Shown: in pieces, positions 51,856-61,860 of the stretch
Layout: each line of letters starts with the position of its first letter
Position numbering within the stretch: position 1 is the stretch's first letter
Source of the DNA: Chlorella sorokiniana
Taxonomy: Eukaryota; Chlorophyta; Trebouxiophyceae; Chlorellales; Chlorellaceae
Assembly (NCBI GenBank): GCA_025917655.1
Contig: CP084614.1
Span: 1,302,001 to 1,366,000, forward strand
Length of the DNA: 64,000 bases
Direction: 5' to 3'
Program-made: the position numbers and the translations under genes
The notes under the pieces: generated by a model
The model's database searches: none
What the model was told of the DNA's origin: nothing
The model's input: the letters and a program-made list of their open reading frames with translations, nothing else

Positions 51856-54242
51856 ATGGAAGCGGCGGAACCGAGCCATCTGCGCCTGGACAGGCGCAAG
51901 GCCAACCTGCACTTCTCTTCCTGGCGCCTGAGCAGCAGCATTTTGCGCTCGGAGGGCACAATTGCGCTGCCGTTACCCGCCGCCCCCGCGCAAACAGCGG
52001 ACACTGACTATGTGGCTGCCCGCCACGCCGCGCTGCTCAACCGCGTCACGCAACAGCCTGGCGGCTGCTATGTGTTCCTGGAAGAGCCCACGGCTCCCCC
52101 AGCAGGCCCTCAGCTGGCCCTATACCACCTTGATGTGGGAGAGTCGGGCACAGCGCCTCAGCTGCATCGTGTGCAGGGTAAGCGCGGCGAGCACCGTCAA
52201 CGCTGCTGAGCATCACGTTTCGTCCTTGTTCTCTTTCCTTCCATGACCCTGATCATATCTTCTGATGCAGCACTGCCTGAGGCGCAGCCAGAGGACCTCA
52301 TCGGGGCTTGACAGCCGCCAGCCTGCCTGCATCGGTGGCAGAGGTGCAGACCGCCCCTCGCGGCAGCGACGCCCAGACGAGCAGGCAGCTGCTGGTGAGC
52401 AGCGGCCACGGCGACATCACGCTAGTGCGCTGGCCGCTGCCCGGCCAGCAGCAGCCCGGCGACGTCGCAGCGTCGGTGCCGGTGTTTCCTCTGCGCCCGG
52501 CGCCCCGCTGCAGGGAGTGCGCCCGCTGCACCTCCTGGCTTCCTACCAGCTGCCGCGCGCAGCTCAGCCCGAGGGCAGCGCCGACATTTGCTGCATCCTG
52601 TGGGCGCCCCGACCGCGCAGCCAGCGGCAGGCGTCCCGTTGCGAGGTGTACGCTGTGCGTCTGGCTGCCTGCCTGGCGCCAAGCGGCCCCCGGCGCTGCA
52701 GGTCGCCGCCGTGCAGCCGCTGCGCGTGTCTGACATGCCGCCCCACGGCGTGCTGGTGAACCCAGCCACGGGCGGCGTGCTGCTGGCGCTGCAGCCGACA
52801 GCGGCCGGCGTGGAGGAGGAGGCGGCGGATCAGCGTGCGGCGGCCGCCGTCGCAGCCGAGCGGCCTGCCGGGCGCGGCAGCGCCAGCAGCGACGACGACG
52901 TGAGCCCTCGCACGCTGCAGGCGGCTGTGGCGCGCCTGGCGGCCTTCACATCTGAGGAGCCCGTGGGTGCGCTGCATGGCGGCTGTGCCTTGCGCGGCTG
53001 CGCCTGGGGCGCGGCTTCCTGTCGCAGACCAGCTGCCTGCTCAGCCCCCCAGCCAGTGGCTCGCGCTGAGATGGTCTGCATCCTGTTGCCCCCTGCCCCC
53101 GACACACAGGGCCCCTGCCCCACCAGCAGTACGCCGATCTGTACCGCGAGTCTGGTGCCGACGGCATCGGCGCCATGGGATCCGAGCCCGCCTGCGCCCT
53201 GTACGTCTTCGAGCCGGCGCAGGCGGCGGCAGCGGACCTGCCAGGCAGCAGCGACCGGGCGGAGGGGCCAGCAACAACAGAGGCGGGCACGCTGCTGCGT
53301 GCGGCGGGCAGCCTGTCCTGCCAGCCCCACAAGCTGCTGACGTGCCACCTGGAGCAGCGGGGGCCGGCGCGCAGGAGCCGGCAACGCCAGACACGCACCT
53401 CCCACAGGGCGGCAGCAGCGGCGGCGGCGGCGGCGCCTGCGGGCCGCGCCTGCTGCTGGGCCTCACCGATGACGTCGACTGCGCCGTGGTGGCGGTCAGC
53501 TGCCGGGCAGGCGCCGACGGCAGCGGCAGCGGCGCCGGCGGGCCAGCAGGTTTTACCGGAAGCAGCTTTGCGGTTGAGCACGAGACCTCCCTGCCAGCCA
53601 TGGCGTATGTGGCCGCAGGTGAGCTGAGCCAGCAGGGCGGCCAGGGCCCCAGCGGCGACCGTTGTGCCTGCCGGCTGAGCGCCGTCGATGCGCGACGCCC
53701 TCAGGGGGCTGCGCTGCGCTGGACTGCGCTGGGGCCCAGCTCAGCCATCAGCAGCGCTGCCCAACGGGGCCACACCCCCACCTGCGTGCAGGAAAGGTGC
53801 AGCGCAAGTTCCTGCTGCTGGCGCCGCCGGGCGGCGACGTGGCGGCGGTACTGGCCGAGGGGCAGCAGTATGCTTACCTGTACCGCAGCGTGGCGCCGCG
53901 CCAGGCATACGCCGAGCACCAGGTGCAGGCGCACGCCAGGGGACTATTTTCTTTGTGGTGTGGCGCATGAATGTGGCGAGCCCTCCATCATGCCGCAAGT
54001 TATCCTCCCGCCCACCCCCCACCCAAGGACCCCCCAGGGCCCCCCTCACCCTTGTCTGTCTGCCATGCCCTCACGAGCGCACATCCCCGCCCATCTCCCC
54101 CCACACACACGCAGGTGTTCGGCATGGAGCTGCCCGACAGCGAGCAGCGGGGCCTGCTGGGAGCGGTGCTGGCGGGCAGCCGCGCGGGGCGTGCCGCCTT
54201 GTGCTGCTGGCGAGGGAGGGCCTGCGCGTGGTGGACATGTGA
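51856..54242 (+). CDS. NUDCD1 (CML66)-like protein without a visible CS domain
   Basis: Exon 1 (from 51856) starts MEAAEPSHLRLDRRKANLHF. Later blocks are QLLVSSGHGDITLVRWPLPG, LHLLASYQLPRA, ADICCILWAPRP, LAAFTSEEP, LLLGLTDDVDCAVVAV, RKFLLLAPPGGDVAAVLAEG, QQYAYLYRSV and a C-terminal VFGMELPD then LVLLAREGLRVVDM. Order and spacing fit human NUDCD1: LTSEEL, HDVDALLW, KKFFACAPN-YAALCE, VFIYRQ, then ILGF and LFVLTTKNLFLI. NUDCD1 normally has a CS (p23-like) domain before LTSEEL. Here that position holds an Ala/Glu linker of about 45 residues. The assignment is by remembered motif order only. The role may be as a co-chaperone or scaffold. One frame slip is at a G run, 52303-52306. Confidence 0.55.
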
Positions 54243-54726
54243 GGCGGCGGGCGCTGCATGCAGCCGGCGTGAGCGGGCTGCGCTGGAGCTGCCAGGCAGA
54301 GGCGTGTGTGTGTGTGTGCCCGGTTGCGAGGCCTAACCGCACCTGAACCATGCATCCGCACCGATTCATGTGGGCGCAACAGATGCGCTTGTCAGCTGTA
54401 AGGCGAGGCATGGCTGTTGGGCGCTGCTCAACCGCAGCCACTGACGGTGGCAGAGGAGCACACCGCCGTGGTGCGCACTGCTGCGAAGCCACAATCCTGC
54501 TTTGCTTGGTTCCCTGTTGGCGTCATGTGGCTGCTGATTCAAAACATGAGCTTTGTCGTGGAATTGGAGGGCAATGCAAGGCTTCACGTACCCGACTTGG
54601 TTGGGAGCGTCTGGCAGAGGTTCAGAGCTCATGGTTAGCGCCGCCCTGACATGCCGCCAGGAGGGCGGTGGCGCCGCCAATGGATCGTCTTCGGAAGTGT
54701 TCAAGCAGCTATCTTAATAGTTACTT
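54243..54726. other. Intergenic, no gene seen
   Basis: Contains TGTAA at 54397-54401, 155 bases after the upstream stop. No coding sequence supported. Confidence 0.5.
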
Positions 54727-55921
54727 ATGCATCACCAGATGATGCTTTCGGCGACATTCTACGCCGCCCCCGCTGCACCAAAGTGTGGCGCCAGAGAGCA
54801 ACTTCCGCATGGCCTCGCGCTTTGCAGCGACAAGCCAATAGAACGAACCCAAAATACACTGATTACTGTTAGCAACGGCTCAAGAGTGGATGTACGCAGG
54901 CTGTGGCAGCCTCGGCTTCTGCGGCAGCAGCGTCGGCGGCGGCGGCACCAGCTTTGCGCTATTCCAGCAAGCAATGGCGCTGCGCCGAATGGTGGCGACT
55001 CTTATCCTGTGACTTTGGATGAGGTGCAGCTGATTGCGCAAGCCAGGTAGTGCACGGCAGGAATGCGACCCTGGCGTGTTCAGCGACACTGCTGCACAAA
55101 ACCTCGGTCCGGCGTACCGGCTCAGCCAGGGACCGCCTTTACGTACGACTGTTTGGTGCAGGGGGCTTGAGATCAGCGTGAAGACATTGGGACCGTTCTA
55201 CCGCATAGTGTGCCGCGATGCGCAAGCTCCAGCTGCCAGCAGCCGCCCGCCCAGCTCCGCCGAGCGGGCAGCTGAGGAGGCGGCGGCGGGCGTTGGCGGG
55301 CGAGGCCGCGTGCTGGCGGTCACCAGCGGCTTTGTGGTGCCGCCGCCGCTGGGCCTCATGCACTGCGACACGCTGCAGGTGTTCACGCAGGGGCAGCGCG
55401 GCGAGCAGGGCGGGCGCACGCGCGGCGGGGTGCTGGGCCTGGGCCTGCTGATGGGCGCTGCCACCTTTGCCTTCGGGAGCGCGCGCGGCTGCCGGAAGGC
55501 CGAGATTCTGGCCATCAACGGTGAGCCAGGAGACGATATCCAGACCGCGGCTGTGGCGGCTCTGCAATGCATCGCCCGCTTGAAACATGGCTGCACGGCT
55601 CGGCCCGTGACGAGCCACGCCGCCCTTCCACCCCGCCCCGCCTGCCCGCCACGCGCAGACGACGATGCCTGGCACGAGCGCCTGGTGCGCTACTACTCCC
55701 GCTTCGGCTTCCGCCCCGTGCGTGTCGTGCGCGGCGACTCGCTGGGCGACCTGCCCCACATGCTGGTGTGGGGCGGCGCGGGCACCCGCATGGACGCCGA
55801 CGTTGAGGGCATGCTGCGCCGCTGGACCGCAGCCATCCGTCGCAACTCGCCCGCAGCCAGCACAGCGGTGGCGCGTGGCCCAGCAGCAGCAGCAGCAGCA
55901 GTGGAGCAGGCGGGAGAATGA
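54727..55921 (+). CDS. GNAT-family N-acetyltransferase, probably organellar
   Basis: Three exons join in phase: 54727-55046, 55162-55520 and 55659-55921. The N-terminal part (MHHQMMLSATFYAAPAAP and a later Arg-rich stretch) could be a transit peptide. The junction reads VTLDEVQLIAQAR/GLEISVKTLGPFYRI. The fold continues RGRVLAVTSGFVVPPPLGLM, HCDTLQVFTQ and VLGLGLLMGAATFAFGSARG, followed by CRKAEILAIN/DDDAWHERLVRYYSRFGF. That last block is the GNAT core: a Leu/Ile strand, an acidic turn and the Tyr-Tyr helix next to GF. The acetyl acceptor is unknown; plant and algal plastid GNATs of this sort are known. No other partner gene is nearby. Confidence 0.7.
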
Positions 55922-55937
55922 TTCTATGTGCAGCATG

Positions 55938-55942
55938 TGTAA
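55938..55942 (+). terminator. TGTAA polyadenylation signal of the GNAT gene
   Basis: TGTAA begins 17 bases after the stop codon, which would give an unusually short 3' UTR. Confidence 0.35.
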
Positions 55943-56131
55943 GGCAGTAGATTTCACAAGCAGCAGTTTTGAGCAGGATCAAGGGTTGCAACAACAGGAG
56001 TAGCATCGCAGTATTGAGCAGGGCAAGGCTGACAATCATCCCTACAGCTGGACAGCGGCAAGGTGGACAGCAACCCCAGCGGTCCAGCACGATCAAGTTA
56101 GTGTCTGTTCTGGTCTGCAGTGTTGTGCGCA

Positions 56132-56799
56132 TCACTCCTTCTTGCTCTTCACGAGCCGCGCCACCAGCTTCTGCAGCCTGGTCTTCAAGCTGTCCCTGCG
56201 GGGCTTGGGCTGCAACAGAGACACGCAGCTGGCTCTCAGGCTTGGGGTAGTCCAAAGGGCAGACTCTCTTTAAACGAAAGGATCCTCCAACAGAGTTGCA
56301 TCTCATTGGCTGGCCGTGGCCAAGCAGGCATACCGGGCACAGGGCGAATGCAGCGCACCCTGGGTCCCTGGATGTCCTTCGTGGTTGCAGCGGACATGAG
56401 CGGCTTGGTCGGCAGCGCTGCGAGACTGAGGGTGGGTGTGTTCTTATGCTGCGCCTCCTTGCTGCCTGCACCCTTGGCCGCGCCACCCTGCTGCTGCAGC
56501 TGCGCGCCGGTCTGGCTGTTCCCGCTTGCCATGCTCTGACCGTAGGCCCCGCTGCCCCTGGGTGGACCAGTGGCCGCCGTAGCAGCGCGGCAGTTTGGAC
56601 AGGGGCATTTGTGGTTGGGCTTAGAGGGCTTGGCTGCAGCGGCTGCAGCCTTGGCGACTCCGGCGGCTGCTGCCGCCCGGACAACCTCTGCGTCCATGTG
56701 AGCCAAGTCGACGCCGCCAACCGCAGGCAGTGCCCCCGGTGGCGTGCCCAGGGAGTGCCTAGGGCTTTTCTGGACTTGCGGCGCCGTAAGGGCTGCCAT
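56132..56799 (-). CDS. Small basic protein with CPCPNC motif, unknown
   Basis: I do not recognise the family. Exon 1 (56799-56359) starts MAALTAPQVQKSPRHSLGTP. It has an Ala-rich helix (AEVVRAAAAAGVAKAAAAAA) and a compact NHKCPCPNCRAA, which could bind a metal. A Gln/Ser/Gly-rich region follows. Exon 2 (56209-56132, after CTGTTGCAG) encodes PKPRRDSLKTRLQKLVARLV and KSKKE, a strongly basic amphipathic helix. The junction after KDIQGPR is in phase 0. About 170 residues in all. The Ala-rich and basic parts suggest a nucleic-acid or membrane-surface partner, but this is a guess. It shares a 293-base promoter region with ribophorin I. Confidence 0.5.
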
Positions 56800-57092
56800 G
56801 CACTGTGTGCCTGCGCCTTGTTGCCCTTGGAAATGTCTCAAAGTGCGGGCGAACACGCCCAGCAGGGTCGGGACTCGCGTGCGGGGCCGTATTATCTTCG
56901 CAAATCGCCGTCTGAATCCAATGGTATAAAACGATATGCGTCCGAGGGCGGTCCAAACGTCAGCGTACGGCTAGTTCCAATGTACCGCCAGCGGCCATCC
57001 CTGTTGCCATCACTATGGGGAAAAGACGTATCCCGCTCGTTCCTAGCTTGCACATGACTCAGTGAGTTGCCCATATCTGGTGGCGGGCCCCG
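56800..57092. promoter_or_regulatory. Divergent promoter region with a TATA-like box
   Basis: Lies between the unknown gene (-) and ribophorin I (+). TATAAA at 56925-56930 faces the ribophorin start, 163 bases upstream of its ATG. Confidence 0.45.
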
Positions 57093-59927
57093 ATGGCTGT
57101 CTGCAGGGCCTCGTTGCTCGTCCTGATCGCGACAGCCTACCTTGCCGCTGTCCAGGCGCAGCTCGTGATTGAAGAGGCTTCGCGCAAGGTGCTGCCCTGT
57201 TGATCACCTTGCACCCCCTGCTGTTTTGTCCTGCACTGATCACCGCCTCTTGCAAGCAAGTGCAGATTGATATCTCTAGTTTCCGTGCCGGACATAAGAT
57301 CAAGCTTGCGCTTAGGAACGATGGCAGTGCTTCCGAAGAGACTGCTGTCCTCTGCTTCTCTAGCAGCCTGTTGGAGCATGCAGCAATCATAGAAGTGCGC
57401 AGATGGCTAGCAGGGCGCTTGGCTGTGCTGGTCGGGCGGGAAGTAGCAGCAGCCCTTGCGCAGTTGAGGGACCGCGCAGGCCCGTTGCTGCAGGCCCCTC
57501 TGACACAGCCACCTGTCCCCTCTCCCTGACCCTGCTTGCAGGCTGCCGCCGGTGACGTAAAGCTGCAATGGGCGGAAGCCACGCCACCGGCAGGCGCGCC
57601 CGCGGGCCTCGGCTGCCGTGCTTTTAAGCTGCCGCAGCCGCTTGCGCCGGGTGGGCGGCTGGCGCTGGAGGCTGAGGCGCTCTTCACACACGTGCTGCGG
57701 CCGGAGCCTGCCCAGATCAGGCAGAACGAGCCACAGCGGGTGGTGTACGAGGACAGCGCGGTACTGCCCAGCCCGTACCTCGTGGAGAAGCAGAGCACCG
57801 AGGTGGGCAGGGCTGTGCTGCCGCCATTGCTGCTCCAGGGCTGGCGGCTGGTCGGAAGCCTGTTGTCTGCATGCTGGCAGACCAGGACATCCGGCATCCC
57901 AAGCATCTGGCGCTGTTGCAGTGTCTGGTCCCTGCGGTGGGGCGCACCGGCCGCTCACCACCGCTGCACTTGTTGCCGGCCTCGCTGCCGCAGGTCGCGA
58001 CTGGCACTGCCAACATCCCCTCCTTCACTAGCGTGCCGCCCTCCAAGCGGGCTGGGCAGGTGGTGCAGTACGGGCCGTACGACGACACGCCGCCCCTCAC
58101 GCTGAAGCCCATCGCCGGTGGGGCGCTGCTGCCGGCTCATCCATCCTGCAGTCACCCGTGGCACATGCTTCCACATCAGGGCAGCGCTGCATAGGCGCAC
58201 CCCCGTTTCATCGTTCTTTGACTCCACGATTCTTTGTCGGCGTCTGCCGCAGTGCACTACGAGAACCATGCGCCATTCGCCCAGGTGACGGAGCTGGAGC
58301 GGGAGATCGACGTCAGCCACTGGGGCAACGTGTACTTCGAGGAGCGGTACAGCCTGGTGCGCAGCACGAGCCTCCCCTGGCCTGTTTGTGTGCATCCCAG
58401 GACGCGAGCCTGGCCCGCCCCTGCTGTGGCCGCCGACTCGCTGGCTGGGCCCTGCCTGCGTCTGCTCACTGCTCCCCCTGCTGCGGCCTGCCCGCCCGCT
58501 CCCCACACACCCCTGCTGGCGCAGCGGCACGCGGGCGCGCGCATCGCCGGCGAGTGGTCCCGCTTTGACCTGATGACGCGCCCCGCGGAGTTCGCCCGCA
58601 CCGCCATCCCGGCCTGGCCGCCTCGCTGCCACCCTCCGCCCGCGCGCTCTACTACCGCGACGCCATCGGCAACATCTCGTCGTCGGGTGGGTTGTGCTCC
58701 CTGGGCTGCTGGCTGGCTGAATGCGGGGGCAAGTGCTTCTGAACCGCAGCCCAAGCGCGCTGCGGTCTTGAGAGCCCGCCTGAGCCTGAGAGCCTGCATG
58801 GAGTGAGGGCGGCGAGCATGAGCGGCGGCTGCAGCAAGCGATGAAGCCGATGCGGTCTTGGGGCCAGTGACCTGTACCGCTCCCCATGTGGGCTGCAGAG
58901 GTGCGGTACGGCTCCGACCGCGTGGTGGTGCAGCTGCAGCCGCGCTACCCCTCTTTGGCGGCTGGTCCACCAGCTTCGTGTTTGGGTGGAGCCTGCCCCT
59001 GCAGGACGTCGTGGGCAAGGTGAGGTTGTGCTCTTCTCCGTTTGCTTGTGTTCTGGGGGGACAGGGCGCAAGCGGATGTCGGCCCCGGGCGTTGGTACAC
59101 CTTGAGACGCTGCTGTGATTCAAGGCAGTGCAAGGCGGTGCAGGGCAACCAGATGCCAAGGAGACGCCTCCAGAGTTGCACCGCCAAACTGTCGTCGTCG
59201 ACTGCCATGCATCAGCTCCAGGCTCCCGCCAAGCCTCACCCCCACTTTGCCCGCTGCCCTCCCCCTCCGCCGCCGGCCGCAGGACGCGTCGGGTCGCATG
59301 GTGTTTGCGGCCACCGCAGGCCCCTCCATCCACGGCGTGGTGGTGGACCGGCTGACGGTCCGGCTGGTGCTGCCCGAGGGCGCCAGCGGCGTGGAGGTGT
59401 CGTCTGTGCTGCCCCTGGACGCCCCGCCCGCCATCGGCACCAAGCTCACCTACCTGGATGTGCTGGGGCGCCCGGTGGTGGAGCTGCGCGCGTCAAACGT
59501 GGTGGACGAAACAAACCTGCTGTTCAGGGTGGGTGGGGGGTGGCACCCGGGAGCAGGGGCGGCTGCTGTTCAGGGTGGGTGTGTGCGGAGGGCGCTGGCG
59601 CCTGTGCACCCGCGACCCAGCGGCCCAGCGGCAGCCTGCATGCGTGGACAGCAGGTGCATGGTTGTGGAAGGTGACGCTCACTGTCGGTAGCTTCCAGTG
59701 CCAATCTTGTCCTAGCTGTGAGGGCTTGCCATCGCCATGCGTGCTACCCATCCCCATCCCCACAGGTGGAGTACACCTACTCAAGCCTGGGCCTCCTGCA
59801 GAAGCCGCTGCTGCTGGTGGCAGCCTTTGGCGCCCTGTTTGCTGCCGCCACAGCGCTCAGCCGCTTTGGAAGCACGGCGAAGGGTGATGCCACTGCGCAG
59901 GCCGCAGGCAAGCTGAAGGAAAGCTGA
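57093..59927 (+). CDS. OST1: Ribophorin I, oligosaccharyltransferase subunit 1
   Basis: Subunit of the ER complex that transfers glycans to Asn of nascent proteins. Exon 1 (57093-57188) is a signal peptide, MAVCRASLLVLIATAYLAAV, then QAQLVIEEASRK. Exon 2 starts at 57266 with IDISSFRAGHKIKLALRNDG. Lumenal family motifs follow: PYLVEKQSTE, SFTSVPPSKRAGQVVQYGPY, HYENHAPFAQVTELEREIDV, SHWGNVYFEERYSLV, LPPSARALYYRDAIGNISSS, VRYGSDRVVVQLQPRYP, FGGWSTSFVFGWSLPLQDVV and LPEGASGVEVSSVLPLD. The last exon has VEYTYSSLGLLQKPLLLVAA and one membrane span, ending GKLKES. Frame slips at 58602-58606 and 58948-58951 interrupt strongly conserved blocks. Length and domain order match the family. Confidence 0.93.
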
Positions 59928-60437
59928 GGCCACTGCGTGCGAGCGCCAGCTGATGCCGTCGCGCATTGCTCTCCCAGCGGCTTGCACCGCCAGGCTGCTG
60001 TGCACTTGCTCAGTTTTGCTTCCTTGTCCTCTCTTTGCATCTACACAACTGTTGCATTCCTTGAAGTGACAATGGAGCATTGCCATAAGGTCTTGAGCAG
60101 GGGCCCCGCTTTCGGGCGCACCACTGCCAACCAGCGTGCTGAAACAGCGGCTGGGCATCAGGCGGCCTGGGATTGACTAGATATTCAGGTCTTGTTTGTG
60201 TCGCATTGTGAGCATTCAAATGCGCTGGATCCAGCCCGATCGCGAGGGAAAGAGCCCTCGCCTGCTGCGCTGTGCACCTTGGTTGTGGAGGGTGAACCCG
60301 ACCGCTTTTCGGCCTGCCCCGGCGCAAGAACAGTCACAGACGTCTTCATCAACGCATATCACTGTGCTTGCGGTAGCCAGGCTTTCAGTGGACACCGGCT
60401 TAGCCCACAGGGGCACGCAAGCGGCAGCTGTGCAGCT
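59928..60437. other. Intergenic, no gene seen
   Basis: Ribophorin I 3' flank and promoter of the next gene. No supported exon. Confidence 0.5.
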
Positions 60438-61099
60438 ATGTCGCTGCTGCGGCGAGCTGCCAGGCAGCTTGGACAGCGGGCAGCGGCTGCACAGCACCAG
60501 CAGCAGAGGCTTGCTGGTGAGTGCTATTTGTGCGCGGGCGTGCTGCTGTAAAATGCAATCGGACGTCTGTGGCATGGAGTGAACCCGGCGATTGCCCGTT
60601 GTCCACCGTTGGGCAGCCTCCTTTGTCGCCGCCCATTGTCGTCTACGCTCCCTTTTTGGTCTGCGGCTCCTGCACCCGCCCTTCTGCGCTCGTCAAACCC
60701 GCATTGTCACACTTTTTCCTTGCAGGTAACTTGCCAGTGAAGCCCAACAAGTATGTTGAGGAGTGGGGCACGCGCCGTGAGCACGTCGAGAATGAATTTA
60801 GGTGCAGAGTTGGGGAGATGTGTGCAGATTTCACATTTTGTTGCCCTGTGAACTGAAAGCCAGCCATCAAAAGATGGTGATCCAGCAACCAGCAACACTG
60901 GTTCCATTTGCTGCTTCTTGTCTCATCGGTGGCCTAGCGTTGCGCCTCCTTCAGGTGGGACACCAAGTCGCTGACCACCCTGGCCATCTGGTGTGGCCTG
61001 GTGCCCTACGCTGTCTATCGTGTCACCGTGGCAGAGTTCAACACCGTGGACGACGTGGCAGGCCGCCCGCAGCGTGCCATGTTGGGCAACGACAAGTAG
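60438..61099 (+). CDS. Small mitochondrial protein, probably complex I NDUFB4 (B15)-type
   Basis: Three exons in phase: 60438-60516, 60726-60801 and 60955-61099, about 100 residues. The leader MSLLRRAARQLGQRAAAAQH is a typical mitochondrial presequence. The core is NLPVKPNKYVEEWGTRREHV, FRWDTKSLTTLAIWCGLVPY and AVYRVTVAEFN, with one membrane span. A Trp-containing helix, then F-x-Pro/Trp-x-x-K-x-S, a single span with a GL/GFxP motif and a charged tail recall NDUFB4, an accessory subunit in the membrane arm of NADH:ubiquinone oxidoreductase. The match is short, so another inner-membrane protein is possible. Confidence 0.55.
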
Positions 61100-61860
61100 T
61101 GCCCCGTACCACCACCATGCCCACAACCAGCTTTGGCTGATAAATATCCCCTTTCTTCTTGTGTGAAAGCATGTTGAGCCCACAGCCGCGTTGGTTCTTA
61201 CCACACCCAACGCTCCCTTTGCTGCAAGCCAGCGGCGTAGGCGGTCCCCACCTAGCTGCCATCATGTCGCTTGTTGCACTGGCGGCTGTAAGTTACGGCA
61301 CTACTAGGCTGCAGATACCAAGCTTGCTCTAAAGCGTCCGACAGCATGCAGAAAGCGTGCCGAGTGCTGCAGCTGCTCACCGCATGGATGAACTCGCTGC
61401 ACCGCTGGCATCAAGCTGCTGCCAGCTGCTTCTGCGTGGACAGCATGCACCTCATGAGTTTGTGCCAGGGCTGAGAAGCAACTACCGTCTCGGTCTGATG
61501 TGCAGGTTGGACATGGCAGCGTAGCAGCTACAAATTGTAGTTTAAGGCACATGTGTCATCAATGCAGTCACATACAGTCACACGGGATTCATTCATCTAG
61601 GGTACACCACGCAGTGCATCCATCTGAGCACTGGGCACCGCAAGCACGCACAGGTTACCGCGGCGGCGTGTGCAGATTGACTGCACGGGCACAAATCAGG
61701 CATTGTCTGCATCTCTCCCCCGTCCATCTTACTAATGTTAATGAGCTCCCAGTGGCAATATGGCGACGCTCCAGTTTGCTCCACTGCAGGTGTGTTTCGG
61801 AGGTGCCCACTGCGTACCAACCCGCTCCAGAAGTGATCATAACGCTCTGTACCCTTGAAC
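61100..61860. other. Intergenic, no gene seen
   Basis: Contains TGTAA at 61287-61291, 188 bases after the upstream stop. No supported coding sequence, repeat or RNA. Confidence 0.5.
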
